Positions 27,455-34,730 of a DNA stretch of 64,000 nt are shown here, one piece after another. Below the pieces are notes generated by a model. The model was not told the DNA's origin. It did not search any database and saw only the letters and a program-made list of their open reading frames with translations. Source of the stretch: Acetivibrio thermocellus ATCC 27405. GTDB taxonomy: Bacteria; Bacillota; Clostridia; Acetivibrionales; Acetivibrionaceae. Where the stretch lies: assembly GCF_000015865.1 (NCBI RefSeq), contig NC_009012.1, forward strand, positions 2,907,081 through 2,971,080, given 5' to 3'. The position numbers were made by a program, and so were the translations under genes. Position 1 is the first letter of the stretch. Each line of letters begins with the position of its first letter.

Positions 27455-27483
27455 ATTATATGTGAATCTACTTCACATAACAA
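27455..27483 (-). promoter_or_regulatory. Leftward (repressor) promoter
   Basis: On the minus strand TTGTTA and TATAAT are separated by 17 bases; the spacer is occupied by operator O1. The predicted start is near 27448, giving a short leader with a ribosome site. Confidence 0.75.
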
Positions 27484-27534
27484 TTATAGTGCAAAAATTT
27501 CACTTTGGCTATTGACAAAGTGAAGCAACTTCAC
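27460..27534. promoter_or_regulatory. Three operator half-palindromes controlling lysogeny
   Basis: O1 GTGAATCTACTTCAC (27462-27476), O2 GTGCAAAAATTTCAC (27489-27503) and O3 GTGAAGCAACTTCAC (27520-27534) share GTG(A/C)A-N5-TTCAC. O1 lies in the spacer of the leftward promoter and O3 in the spacer of the rightward one; centre spacings are 27 and 31 bp. This is a lambda-like switch read directly from sequence. Confidence 0.8.
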
Positions 27535-27540
27535 TATAAT
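27512..27540 (+). promoter_or_regulatory. Rightward (lytic) promoter
   Basis: A consensus TTGACA, a 17-base spacer and a consensus TATAAT. The spacer contains operator O3. The leader to the Cro-like ATG is about 15 bases, with GGGGGG as ribosome site. Confidence 0.85.
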
Positions 27541-27561
27541 TAATTTCGGGGGGTGAAGTTA

Positions 27562-27801
27562 ATGCACAACAAAAACGTGGCAAGTGAAGTAAGAGAACTT
27601 ATAAAAGAAAAACGTGCTGCCTTGAACCTTACACAAAAACAGCTAGCGGATTTGGTAGGAGTTGACAGAACAACAATTTCAAAAATTGAAAATGGAATAA
27701 GACCATCTGTAAATAGTGCCAAAAAAATAGCTCAAATTTTAGGCTTAGACTGGACAATTTTTTTTGATAGCGATGAAGAGCATCAAACCGAGACTGCGTA
27801 A
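27562..27801 (+). CDS. Cro-like XRE regulator
   Basis: A 79-aa protein, almost entirely one XRE helix-turn-helix (VRELIKEKRAALNLTQKQLADLVGVDRTTISKIENGIRPS). It is the first gene of the rightward transcript, divergent from the repressor. By position it is the Cro equivalent that favours lytic growth. The ATG at 27562 is preferred over a GTG at 27553, which would sit on the ribosome site. Confidence 0.85.
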   Translation: MHNKNVASEVRELIKEKRAALNLTQKQLADLVGVDRTTISKIENGIRPSVNSAKKIAQILGLDWTIFFDSDEEHQTETA

Positions 27802-27819
27802 AGGAAGGGGGTGAGGGGG

Positions 27820-28566
27820 ATGGCAGACTTGCCACAGGTATTTAATTACAAAGGCAAACAAGTAAGGACATTTATCATCGATGGTGAACCGTGGTGGGTT
27901 GCTAAGGATGTGTGCGATATTTTAGAGCTTGGCGACACTCACAAAGCTATGGAAAGGTTAGATGAAGATGAGCGGAATACAATTCCGGTCACCGACTCAC
28001 TTGGAAGATTACAAGAAACTTATGTAGTTAATGAGGCTGGTTTATATAATCTCATTTTAGGTAGCAGAAAGCAAGAAGCTAAAGAATTTAAACGATGGAT
28101 TACCCATGAAGTCATACCTCAAATACGCAAGACAGGGATATATGCATTAGAACCAAAACAACTTTTAGCAGTAGCAATAATTGAAGCACAGAAAATCATA
28201 GAAGAGCAAGACAGGAAGATAAAAGAATTACAACCCAAAGCGGAATTCTTTGATGCGGTAGCAGGAAGCAAAGATGCAATTGACATGAACAGAGCCGCAA
28301 AACTGATATACGAAGAAACTAGACTAGGCAGAAACAAGCTGTTTAAGTTACTGCGGGACAAAGGCATTTTAATGAAAGACAACATACCGTATCAAGAATA
28401 CATAGACAAAGGGTACTTTAGAACTATTGAGCAGAAATATACGAAGCCAGATGGAACAACACACATCTACATTAAGACTCTGGTTTATCAGAAGGGGCTG
28501 GATTTCATAAGAAAGATTGTTAAAGAGGATAACGTAATACATCTTAAAAGAGCAAAGGGGGTTTGA
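27820..28566 (+). CDS. Phage antirepressor (BRO-N plus Ant domain)
   Basis: A 248-aa protein. An N-terminal BRO domain (VFNYKGKQVRTFIIDGEPWWVAKDVCDILEL...VNEAGLYNLILGSRKQEAKEFKRWITHEVIPQIRKTG, residues about 5-105) is followed by a KilAC/Ant-type C-terminal domain (RLGRNKLFKLLRDKGILM...YQKGLDFIRKIV). Such proteins bind DNA or the repressor and help induction. Start at ATG 27820 with strong GGGGG upstream; it overlaps the next gene's extended frame. Confidence 0.88.
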   Translation: MADLPQVFNYKGKQVRTFIIDGEPWWVAKDVCDILELGDTHKAMERLDEDERNTIPVTDSLGRLQETYVVNEAGLYNLILGSRKQEAKEFKRWITHEVIPQIRKTGIYALEPKQLLAVAIIEAQKIIEEQDRKIKELQPKAEFFDAVAGSKDAIDMNRAAKLIYEETRLGRNKLFKLLRDKGILMKDNIPYQEYIDKGYFRTIEQKYTKPDGTTHIYIKTLVYQKGLDFIRKIVKEDNVIHLKRAKGV

Positions 28567-28568
28567 CA

Positions 28569-28787
28569 ATGCGATACGAGGACTTGCCTGATGTTTTAAC
28601 TATACCGGAGATGGCAAAGTTTCTCCAGATAGGCATCACCAAAGCATACGAGATGAGCCACTGGAGGGGCTTCCCGGCCATACGAATAGGGCGGGCAATA
28701 CGGGTACCCAAGAAAGCATTGCTGGAGTGGCTTGAACAACAGAGCAAACAGGAAGAGCCCAGACTAACTGCAATTAGGGTGAGGTGA
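28569..28787 (+). CDS. Excisionase-like helix-turn-helix protein
   Basis: A 72-aa protein with an MerR/AlpA-type winged helix (LTIPEMAKFLQIGITKAYEMSHWRGFPAIRIGRAIRVPKKALLEWLEQ), the signature of the HTH_17 excisionase family. It could direct excision with the distant integrase or act as a regulator. ATG 28569 follows AAGGGGG. Confidence 0.8.
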   Translation: MRYEDLPDVLTIPEMAKFLQIGITKAYEMSHWRGFPAIRIGRAIRVPKKALLEWLEQQSKQEEPRLTAIRVR

Positions 28788-28797
28788 TAAAAGAAAA

Positions 28798-28862
28798 GCC
28801 GTTTTCAAACGGCACAAACAAAAACCACTACACCCTCATTATACCACAAGGTGTAATGAGGG
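28798..28862 (+). promoter_or_regulatory. Two strong hairpins in the early leader
   Basis: GCCGTTT-TC-AAACGGC (28798-28813) is followed by a 13-bp stem from 28833 to 28862 with an ACAA tetraloop. No T tract follows either, so these are not simple terminators. They sit in the 95-base gap before the next early gene. Confidence 0.45.
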
Positions 28863-28882
28863 GGCAATAAGGGGGAGCGAGA

Positions 28883-29095
28883 ATGTTGTATAAAGTGACC
28901 TCACCCATGTTAGAACAGGAGATAGTTGTGGAAGCACAAAACTCAACGCAGGCTAAGAGAAAGGCTTGTAGGTTGTGGGGCGTTAGCCCCAGCGACGAAT
29001 GGCATGGCATATCCACGATGCAGGCCAGAAAGTTAACAGAGAAAGAAAGACAAGAAGAGTTGAGAAAGTGGGGGATTGAGGATGCGAGTATTTAA
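28883..29095 (+). CDS. Small hypothetical early protein (70 aa)
   Basis: A 70-aa protein (YKVTSPMLEQEIVVEAQNSTQAKRKACRLWGVSPSDEWHGISTMQARKLTEKE). A short beta-rich start and a helix with a Trp-rich turn are visible. I know similar short proteins from Gram-positive phages but no function. GGGGGAG precedes the ATG. Confidence 0.6.
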   Translation: MLYKVTSPMLEQEIVVEAQNSTQAKRKACRLWGVSPSDEWHGISTMQARKLTEKERQEELRKWGIEDASI

Positions 29096-29255
29096 GTGTG
29101 GCTGCTGTGGCTATAAAGCACCGGAATATATGTTTGCATACGGACGAGGGCGGGAGTACGGTGAGCATCCGGAACACCGCTACTGCCCTCAGTGTCATCA
29201 ATCAATTGATTGGTACGGATACGGGATATTTTGGGTAAGTGAACAGGCATCTTAA
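29082..29255 (+). CDS. Small zinc-ribbon protein (57 aa)
   Basis: A 57-aa frame starting at ATG 29082 inside the end of the previous gene. Translation begins MRVFKCGCCGYKAPEYMFAYG and continues HRYCPQCHQSIDWYG; CxCC and CPQC give a four-cysteine zinc ribbon. Small zinc-ribbon proteins are common in phage early operons; the role is unknown. Confidence 0.6.
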   Translation: MRVFKCGCCGYKAPEYMFAYGRGREYGEHPEHRYCPQCHQSIDWYGYGIFWVSEQAS

Positions 29256-29270
29256 GGGGATGAAATACAA

Positions 29271-29489
29271 ATGAGAAAATGGATCGGGAAATATGGAATG
29301 TATATCGTAGCAATTGCTGCTGGTGCGGTACTGACACCGGCAGCAATCCGAACAGCAACACTACAAAGAGGGTATAAGGCGATAGGTGGGGAGTATTTGA
29401 TTATACCTCTTGCAATATTGATAGTGTTCTTTGTGCAGGAAGTAAAACAAACAATAATGGAATTGAGGGGAGGAATAAAGCGTGAATAA
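29271..29489 (+). CDS. Small two-helix membrane protein (72 aa)
   Basis: A 72-aa protein with two hydrophobic segments (MYIVAIAAGAVLTPAAI and YLIIPLAILIVFFVQEV) joined by a short basic loop. It overlaps the next gene by eight bases. No recognised family; an early membrane protein of unknown role. Confidence 0.55.
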   Translation: MRKWIGKYGMYIVAIAAGAVLTPAAIRTATLQRGYKAIGGEYLIIPLAILIVFFVQEVKQTIMELRGGIKRE

Positions 29490-30033
29490 CGCATTGCAAA
29501 TGCTTGAGATAGAAGAAGTTTACAACATGCCTGAGGAAAAGAGGGAGCGGTTTAAAGTAACAGATAAGGATAGTGCAAATTGGTGCCTGAGAAAGATCAA
29601 GGCTCTAAAACAGGAGATAGAGGAGAACAAAAGGATAGCTGATGCGGAAATACAACGGATACAGAGCTGGTTAAAAGAAGTAACTGAACCACTGGAGAGG
29701 TCAATACAGTTCTTTGAAAGTTTACTGATTGAGTACCATATGAACATATATGCTGAGGACCCAAGCAAAAAGACTATCAAACTACCATATGGCACATTGA
29801 AGGCTAGGGCTCAGCAACCGGAATTTTGCAGAGACGACGAAAAGCTGGTTAACTGGCTTAAACAAAATGGTATGACAGAATTTGTAAAGGTCATAGAAAA
29901 ACCTGAATGGAACGAGCTCAAGAAAAAAGTAAAAGTGATAGGTAATAGCGTAGTGTACGAAGAAACTGGCGAGGTCATAGATGGTATAACTGTTCAGGAA
30001 AGACCGCCTAAATTCACAGTGGAGGTGGAATAG
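29482..30033 (+). CDS. Gam-like host-nuclease inhibitor
   Basis: A 183-aa protein with a long coiled-coil N-terminal half (WCLRKIKALKQEIEENKRIADAEIQRIQSWLKEVTEPLERSIQFFESLLIEY, about residues 30-85). KTIKLPYGTLKARAQQPEF and KPEWNELKKKVKV follow. This is the pattern of the Mu Gam-like family, which binds DNA ends and protects them from exonucleases. Context with the next gene supports a recombination role. The GTG start overlaps the preceding gene. Confidence 0.75.
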   Translation: MNNALQMLEIEEVYNMPEEKRERFKVTDKDSANWCLRKIKALKQEIEENKRIADAEIQRIQSWLKEVTEPLERSIQFFESLLIEYHMNIYAEDPSKKTIKLPYGTLKARAQQPEFCRDDEKLVNWLKQNGMTEFVKVIEKPEWNELKKKVKVIGNSVVYEETGEVIDGITVQERPPKFTVEVE

Positions 30034-30939
30034 ATGACAAAAAAGTTAATGGAACTAGAACAGAGAGAAAACATAAATGCGAGCATAAGTATATTGGGCA
30101 GCGTGGATATTGCGCAGGTCCAACAGATCCTAACGAGTATAGAAAAATTTCAAATGGTTGTTCAAAAAACGCTAAATGAAGGCCATGACTATGATATTAT
30201 CCCAGGCACATCGAAGCCATCACTTTTGAAGCCAGGGGCAGAGAAAATTTTGGTGTTGCTCGGGCTCACGTCGGAATACGAGATTATTGAAAAAATAGAG
30301 AATTATGAGAAGGGCATATTTGCATATACGGTTCGATGCATTCTGTCTAAAAACGGGAAAAAGGTTACAGAAGGACTGGGCTCATGTAATTCCAAGGAGG
30401 ATAAATACCGGTGGCGGTGGGTATCGGAAAAGGATCTCCCACCGAATGTTGATAAAGATATGCTGAAGAGCAAAACCAATGAGTACGGCCAAAAGCTATA
30501 CAGGATTGAGAATGACGAGATATTTACTCAAGCGAATACAATCCTTAAGATAGCCAAGAAGAGAGCACAGATAGATGCGGTACTTACAGTCGCTGCATTG
30601 AGCGAGATATTTACACAGGATGTGGAAGATATGCAGGAGTTTCTGCAGAACGAACAGCTTGAAACCATGAAAGCAGAGGAGGCTGTAAATGTTAAGGTCA
30701 CGTTCGGCAAACACAAGGGTAAGACGCTTGGCGAAATATACAGCCAGGCACCGGACTATGTGCAGTGGCTTGCGCAGAATGCAAGGAATGATGTCTTAAG
30801 AAAAGCGGCTAATATGGTTATGAACGGCAAAGGTAATGAGAGTCAACAGGAAGCTCAACGTTCGGAGGATCTATCGAACAATCAAGGAGAAGACAATATA
30901 CCTGGGTTTGAGCTGACGGAGGAAGAACTCCCGTTCTAA
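30034..30939 (+). CDS. ExoX C-terminal-domain protein, probable recombination factor
   Basis: A 301-aa protein. Residues about 15-185 form a conserved phage domain (IEKFQMVVQKTLNEGHDYDIIPGTSKPSLLKPGAEKILVLLGL). Then comes VTFGKHKGKTLGEIYSQAPDYVQWLAQNA (about 223-252), the small domain found at the C terminus of exodeoxyribonuclease X. It ends in an acidic-hydrophobic tail (LTEEELPF) like single-strand-binding proteins. With Gam it probably acts in phage DNA recombination or repair; the exact activity is not established. Confidence 0.7.
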   Translation: MTKKLMELEQRENINASISILGSVDIAQVQQILTSIEKFQMVVQKTLNEGHDYDIIPGTSKPSLLKPGAEKILVLLGLTSEYEIIEKIENYEKGIFAYTVRCILSKNGKKVTEGLGSCNSKEDKYRWRWVSEKDLPPNVDKDMLKSKTNEYGQKLYRIENDEIFTQANTILKIAKKRAQIDAVLTVAALSEIFTQDVEDMQEFLQNEQLETMKAEEAVNVKVTFGKHKGKTLGEIYSQAPDYVQWLAQNARNDVLRKAANMVMNGKGNESQQEAQRSEDLSNNQGEDNIPGFELTEEELPF

Positions 30940-31028
30940 AAACGGGCGAAGCTAGTTCTGTAAATTTGATCGCAGGGGTCGCTAAGATAGCGGCCCCGCC
31001 TAAATGTGAAATAAAAGGAGGCTACACC

Positions 31029-31316
31029 ATGAACCGATTCAAATGCCCCGCATGTGGCGGGAATCAATATACAGCATGTTCTACGTCTGAGAAGTGTATC
31101 TATTGCGGATACAAAGGGCAACTAATGAAGATGGAGACGCTAGAGCCGGAAAGTGAAGGAAAAATGATAGATTGCAAATATTACGTGCCAGCATGGGTAG
31201 GGAACAAAACTACAAACCCACAGTCGGACTGGTGCTTGAAATATGGTGTAACCTTGGGCGGGAAATGCCTGAAGGGTTGCAGTGAAAAGAAGGATGTGAG
31301 GAATAGTGAAGTATAA
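31029..31316 (+). CDS. Zinc-ribbon protein (95 aa)
   Basis: A 95-aa protein with FKCPACGGNQYTACSTSEKCIYCGYKG near the N terminus (two Cys pairs) and a later CKYYVPAWVG...WCLKYG...KCLKGCSEK cysteine cluster. The ATG at 31029 follows AAGGAGG; a longer frame from 30966 lacks a ribosome site. A 26-base hairpin (30974-30999) lies in the preceding gap. Function unknown. Confidence 0.6.
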   Translation: MNRFKCPACGGNQYTACSTSEKCIYCGYKGQLMKMETLEPESEGKMIDCKYYVPAWVGNKTTNPQSDWCLKYGVTLGGKCLKGCSEKKDVRNSEV

Positions 31317-31494
31317 GGTGATGTTCACACATAGCGACAAAGGACAAAAAAGAGGCCATAAACTGCGTGAAGGCAAAGAAATATACCAGCATCCGGAGGG
31401 GTACTTCGTAGTGCTGGAGTTTGAAGGCGAAAGCGGGAAGTTCAGGGAGGCTTTTTGGCCGGAGGATATTGTGAAAGATAAGTTGTTTTTGTGA
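31306..31494 (+). CDS. Small hypothetical early protein (62 aa)
   Basis: A 62-aa protein (KVMFTHSDKGQKRGHKLREGKEIYQHPEGYFVVLEFEG...REAFWPEDIVK), beta-rich. It overlaps the previous gene by 11 bases with a GTG start. It lies before the replication module. Not recognised. Confidence 0.55.
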   Translation: MKYKVMFTHSDKGQKRGHKLREGKEIYQHPEGYFVVLEFEGESGKFREAFWPEDIVKDKLFL

Positions 31495-31510
31495 AGGTGG
31501 AGGGGTCAGA

Positions 31511-32593
31511 ATGCCAAACAGAATCATTAAAGAATCAATATGTACAAGCGACACCATAGACCAATTATCTTGGTTTGAGGAAGTGTTTTTCTATCGCCTC
31601 CTGGTTAATTGCGATGATTATGGGAGGATGGATGCAAGGCCGGCGATTCTGAAGGCGAAGCTGTTTCCTCTTAAAAGTGTTACCGAAAAGCAGATTTCTG
31701 ATGCTTTAAATAAGTTATCGACGGTAGGTATTGTAGCCCTATATGAGTATGATGGGAGACCGTACCTGCAATTGGTAACTTGGGAAAAGCATCAGCAAAT
31801 ACGTTCCCGGAAGGCAAAGTATCCATTGCCTCCAGAGGATATTCCTTGTAAGCGCGAACACATCATGCCCGAAGAAAAAGACATCGAGGACCTCTTGTAT
31901 GATGTCATGAGCTCAACGAAACGATTTGAGGAACATACCTTGCTCTCGGTTGAAAGACAGGTAAGGGTCGGTGAAAGCTATCTTGATATCGTTGCTAAAA
32001 CCGAGAGCTCCGAAACACTTGTATTTGAATTGAAACGCGGCCGGTTGAGTAATAAGGCTATTGACCAGATATCCAAGTATTTGACCCTCATAAATGGAAA
32101 TGGCATCTTAATAGGCTGCGGCTTAAGCGCCAATTTCGACATTGAGCGGTGCAGGAGCAACGATATAGCTGTTGTCATTTATGATGATGACCTGAATATG
32201 TCGCTTGTATTAGGTAACTCCACTGTAAACAGTATTGATTTAACGTTAAATCACGTTAAATCACGTTATGCAAAGTTAGCGCCTAATCCAATCCAATCCA
32301 ATCCAATCCGAATCCAATCCGAATCCAATCCTAATCCGAATCCAATTAGTAATAATGGCGCGAACAAGTCGCGCGGATTCACTCCTCCTACTCTTGAGGA
32401 AGTGGCCGCATATTGCCAGGAGCGTAACAACGGTGTTGATCCACAGAAATGGTATGACTTTTACGCCGCCAAGGGTTGGATGATTGGGAAAAACAAGATG
32501 AAGGATTGGAAAGCAGCGGTGCGCACTTGGGAGAAGCGGCAACAAAAAGGGGGTTATACATACAACTATGAGGATGGAGGCGATAGTCTGTGA
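31511..32593 (+). CDS. Replisome organiser with an inserted NucS-like nuclease domain
   Basis: A 360-aa protein. Residues 1-105 match the winged-helix start of Gram-positive phage replisome organisers (MPNRIIKESI...LSWFEEVFFYRLLVNCDDYGRMDARPAILKAKLFP...RPYLQLVTWEKHQQIR). Residues about 121-232 look like a PD-(D/E)xK domain of NucS/EndoMS type (RQVRVGESYLDIVAK, LVFELKRGRLSNKAIDQISKYL), with D159, E173 and K175 as the likely catalytic set. A low-complexity N/P/S/Q linker (258-285) follows, then a C-terminal segment like DnaD-type tails (DPQKWYDFYAAKGWMIGKNKMKDWKAAVRTWEKR). The next gene, a DnaC-like loader, overlaps by four bases. Confidence 0.8.
   Translation: MPNRIIKESICTSDTIDQLSWFEEVFFYRLLVNCDDYGRMDARPAILKAKLFPLKSVTEKQISDALNKLSTVGIVALYEYDGRPYLQLVTWEKHQQIRSRKAKYPLPPEDIPCKREHIMPEEKDIEDLLYDVMSSTKRFEEHTLLSVERQVRVGESYLDIVAKTESSETLVFELKRGRLSNKAIDQISKYLTLINGNGILIGCGLSANFDIERCRSNDIAVVIYDDDLNMSLVLGNSTVNSIDLTLNHVKSRYAKLAPNPIQSNPIRIQSESNPNPNPISNNGANKSRGFTPPTLEEVAAYCQERNNGVDPQKWYDFYAAKGWMIGKNKMKDWKAAVRTWEKRQQKGGYTYNYEDGGDSL
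32285..32344 (+). repeat. AATCC pentanucleotide repeat array inside the replication gene
   Basis: Eleven AATCC copies: five in perfect tandem from 32285, the rest interrupted by single G or T bases. The array encodes the Asn/Pro/Gln/Ser linker of the replisome organiser. A repeat unit of five is out of phase with codons. Iteron-like arrays inside replication-initiator genes are often origins, as in lambdoid O genes. Confidence 0.85.
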
Positions 32594-33426
32594 ACTTTGA
32601 CGGTATTATCGAAGATCTGGCGAAGAAGTGTGAACCGAGCGAAGAACACTTTGATTATTACAAAGACGGCCTGCTTATTTGTGGCAAATGCAATACTCCC
32701 AAAGAGTGCGTGGTTGAAGTATTGGGGACACTCAGAAAATTTGGATGCATGTGTAAATGCCAGAGTGAAGAGTACCGTGCCATGCAGGAGCAGATCAGGC
32801 AAAGGGAAGAGTTTGAGCGGATCGGTCGCCTCCGGACGCAGGGCATCCAGGACCGATGCTATTGTAACTGGACTTTTGAAAATGACGATGGACGGAACCC
32901 TCAGCAAATGGACAAGGCTATGCGGTACTGCCTGAGATGGGAGGAAATGTACCGTGACAATATTGGACTCCTCCTTTGGGGCGATGTCGGAACCGGCAAG
33001 ACGTTTTTTGCGGCCTGCATAGCAAATTACCTAATAGACCGGGGCGTGCCGGTGCTTATGACTAACTTTATTAGATTGTCGAATGCACTAATGGCCCTTG
33101 ACGAGGACAGAAACGAGTACATTAAATCCTTAGACAGCTACAAGCTGCTCATAATCGATGATCTGGGCGCCGAACGGCAGAGTGACTATATGCTTGAGCA
33201 GGTCTATAACATCATAGATAGCCGTTATAAGAACGGCCAACCTCTTATTGTCACAACTAACCTGCCGTTGTCGGAAATCAAGAATCCTTCTGATATCAAG
33301 TACAGCAGGATTTATAGCAGAATCATTGAAATGTGCGTGCCCATCAAGTTTGAGGGACCAGACAGGAGGAAAGAAATATTTAACTTAAAGTTGGAAAAAG
33401 CAAAAAAATTGTTCGAGGGTGATTAA
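32590..33426 (+). CDS. DnaC/DnaI-like helicase loader (AAA+)
   Basis: A 278-aa protein. An N-terminal cysteine cluster (CGKCNTPKEC, CMCKC) suggests a zinc-binding region. The AAA+ domain has Walker A GDVGTGKTFFAACIAN (about residues 136-151), Walker B LLIIDDLGAE, sensor IVTTNLP and a C-terminal arginine pair SRIYSRI. It probably loads the host replicative helicase at the phage origin marked by the upstream organiser. The GTG start overlaps the organiser stop (GTGA). Confidence 0.92.
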   Translation: MNFDGIIEDLAKKCEPSEEHFDYYKDGLLICGKCNTPKECVVEVLGTLRKFGCMCKCQSEEYRAMQEQIRQREEFERIGRLRTQGIQDRCYCNWTFENDDGRNPQQMDKAMRYCLRWEEMYRDNIGLLLWGDVGTGKTFFAACIANYLIDRGVPVLMTNFIRLSNALMALDEDRNEYIKSLDSYKLLIIDDLGAERQSDYMLEQVYNIIDSRYKNGQPLIVTTNLPLSEIKNPSDIKYSRIYSRIIEMCVPIKFEGPDRRKEIFNLKLEKAKKLFEGD

Positions 33427-33427
33427 A

Positions 33428-33802
33428 ATGCCAGTAAACAGCAGAGAAAAAGGCAAGCGCGGCGAACGGGAATGGGCAAGCATATGTCGGGAAGAAGGCT
33501 ATAACGTTAGGCGCGGACAGCAATACAACGGCATTGAAGGAGCTGACTGTGTCGGCTTGCCGGGAATACATCAGGAAGTCAAACGTGAACAGAGATTGAA
33601 TATCGAAAAGGCATTGCAGCAAGCAACCAGAGACGCAAAGGACAGCGAGATACCGATAGTTGCCCACAGGAAAAATGGAGAGAAATGGAAAGTGACCATG
33701 TGGGCAAGTGATTGGTTCAAGCTATATCGCGAGTGGGAGGCAAGCGAATGGTTAAAGAAAAAAGAAATCAAAGAATTTGAAGGACAGGAGTTGTGGGGTT
33801 AG
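33428..33802 (+). CDS. PDDEXK-type nuclease (phage resolvase-like)
   Basis: A 124-aa protein. The N terminus KRGEREWASICREEGYNVRRGQQYNG and the catalytic core GADCVGLPGIHQEVKREQ (D...ExK) mark a small PD-(D/E)xK nuclease like those often replacing RusA or VRR-NUC resolvases in phages. It probably trims or resolves branched replication DNA. ATG 33428 fits GAGGGTGA upstream better than the GTG at 33419. Confidence 0.78.
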   Translation: MPVNSREKGKRGEREWASICREEGYNVRRGQQYNGIEGADCVGLPGIHQEVKREQRLNIEKALQQATRDAKDSEIPIVAHRKNGEKWKVTMWASDWFKLYREWEASEWLKKKEIKEFEGQELWG

Positions 33803-33843
33803 GGAGGCAGATCACATGAGCCGAGGAAGACCAAATAGGGGGT

Positions 33844-34272
33844 GTGAATGTGGGAATCCTAGAAAGACGCATATACAAAAAGATTGAGTACTATTTATAC
33901 CACTACCACCAAATTCGTAAAGAGATAGAACAAGAAAAGGAAATTATTATCCAGTCAGGTGGCCGTGACCTCACCGAATGGAGAGGCGGTATCAGCTACC
34001 ATTCGGATCCGACTGCGAATAAGGCTATTAAACTCACTAGTCCAGAGTTGCTAGAAAAAGAGAAATGGCTGAAGGTGATAGAAGGTACTATTCAGCATTT
34101 CCAAGGTACAGAAAAGGGCCGCTTACTACAGAAAAAGTATTTTGACCAGCTGGGAGAGCGACATATATGCAAGGAATTACACATCGAAAGGACAACTTAC
34201 TATCGATGGCGAGAAGAAATTGTGCTGTATACCGCCTTACTAGCGGCGCAATATGGTCTTATAAAGTTTTAA
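33844..34272 (+). CDS. ArpU/RinA-like late transcription regulator
   Basis: A 142-aa protein with a basic helical N-terminal half (YYLYHYHQIRKEIEQEKEIIIQSGG) and a C-terminal sigma-region-4-like helix-turn-helix (LLQKKYFDQLGERHICKELHIERTTYYRWREEIV). Proteins of this type end phage early operons and activate late genes. Position just before the cargo island and terminase fits. The start is a GTG close behind GGGGG. Confidence 0.75.
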   Translation: MNVGILERRIYKKIEYYLYHYHQIRKEIEQEKEIIIQSGGRDLTEWRGGISYHSDPTANKAIKLTSPELLEKEKWLKVIEGTIQHFQGTEKGRLLQKKYFDQLGERHICKELHIERTTYYRWREEIVLYTALLAAQYGLIKF

Positions 34273-34408
34273 AAAATTCAGAATTTTTGGCCAATGAATG
34301 TGTTACAATGATAGCGGGAATATTATGATATTTGGGTGTCATAGCAGAACAGATGCAATACAGCATAACTCGGCTGATGAAATATTTGAGGGTTAGATTG
34401 ATGAGCTG

Positions 34409-34663
34409 TTGAGGAGTTGCATGGTTCATATATTAGTAGCCAGGGTAGATGGGGGGTCAGAGAAGTATATTAGTCGTTTGCTTATAAAATGGGATAACAA
34501 AGGCAGAATTGAAAGTAGAAAAAATATAGAAGAAGGAGTGGTTACGTGTATTCTCACCGGTTCTAAGGGGTTCATATGCAGGCTTGATGTGGGAAAAGTA
34601 TGTTGTTACGTGAACTTAGATGGCGTAGCCTTGTATCTGATAAATTTTGTCATAGATGTATAA
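34409..34663 (+). CDS. Hypothetical protein, possible cargo gene (84 aa)
   Basis: An 84-codon frame beginning with TTG after a GAGGA-like site (MVHILVARVDGGSEKYISRLLIKWDNKGR...GFICRLDVGKVCCYVNL). Beta-rich, no recognised family. It opens the A/T-rich region between the late regulator and terminase. The preceding 136-base gap holds no gene. Coding status is uncertain. Confidence 0.35.
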   Translation: MRSCMVHILVARVDGGSEKYISRLLIKWDNKGRIESRKNIEEGVVTCILTGSKGFICRLDVGKVCCYVNLDGVALYLINFVIDV

Positions 34664-34730
34664 TTAAGTCAAGCTTAAAGTTGTAAGCAAAATATGCTAT
34701 AATAGATTGAGGGAAGAACGAGGTGAGATT

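Noticed and set aside
33816-33884. 22-codon frame MSRGRPNRGCECGNP before the late regulator
   Set aside because: Too short, overlaps the regulator start and resembles no known leader peptide.
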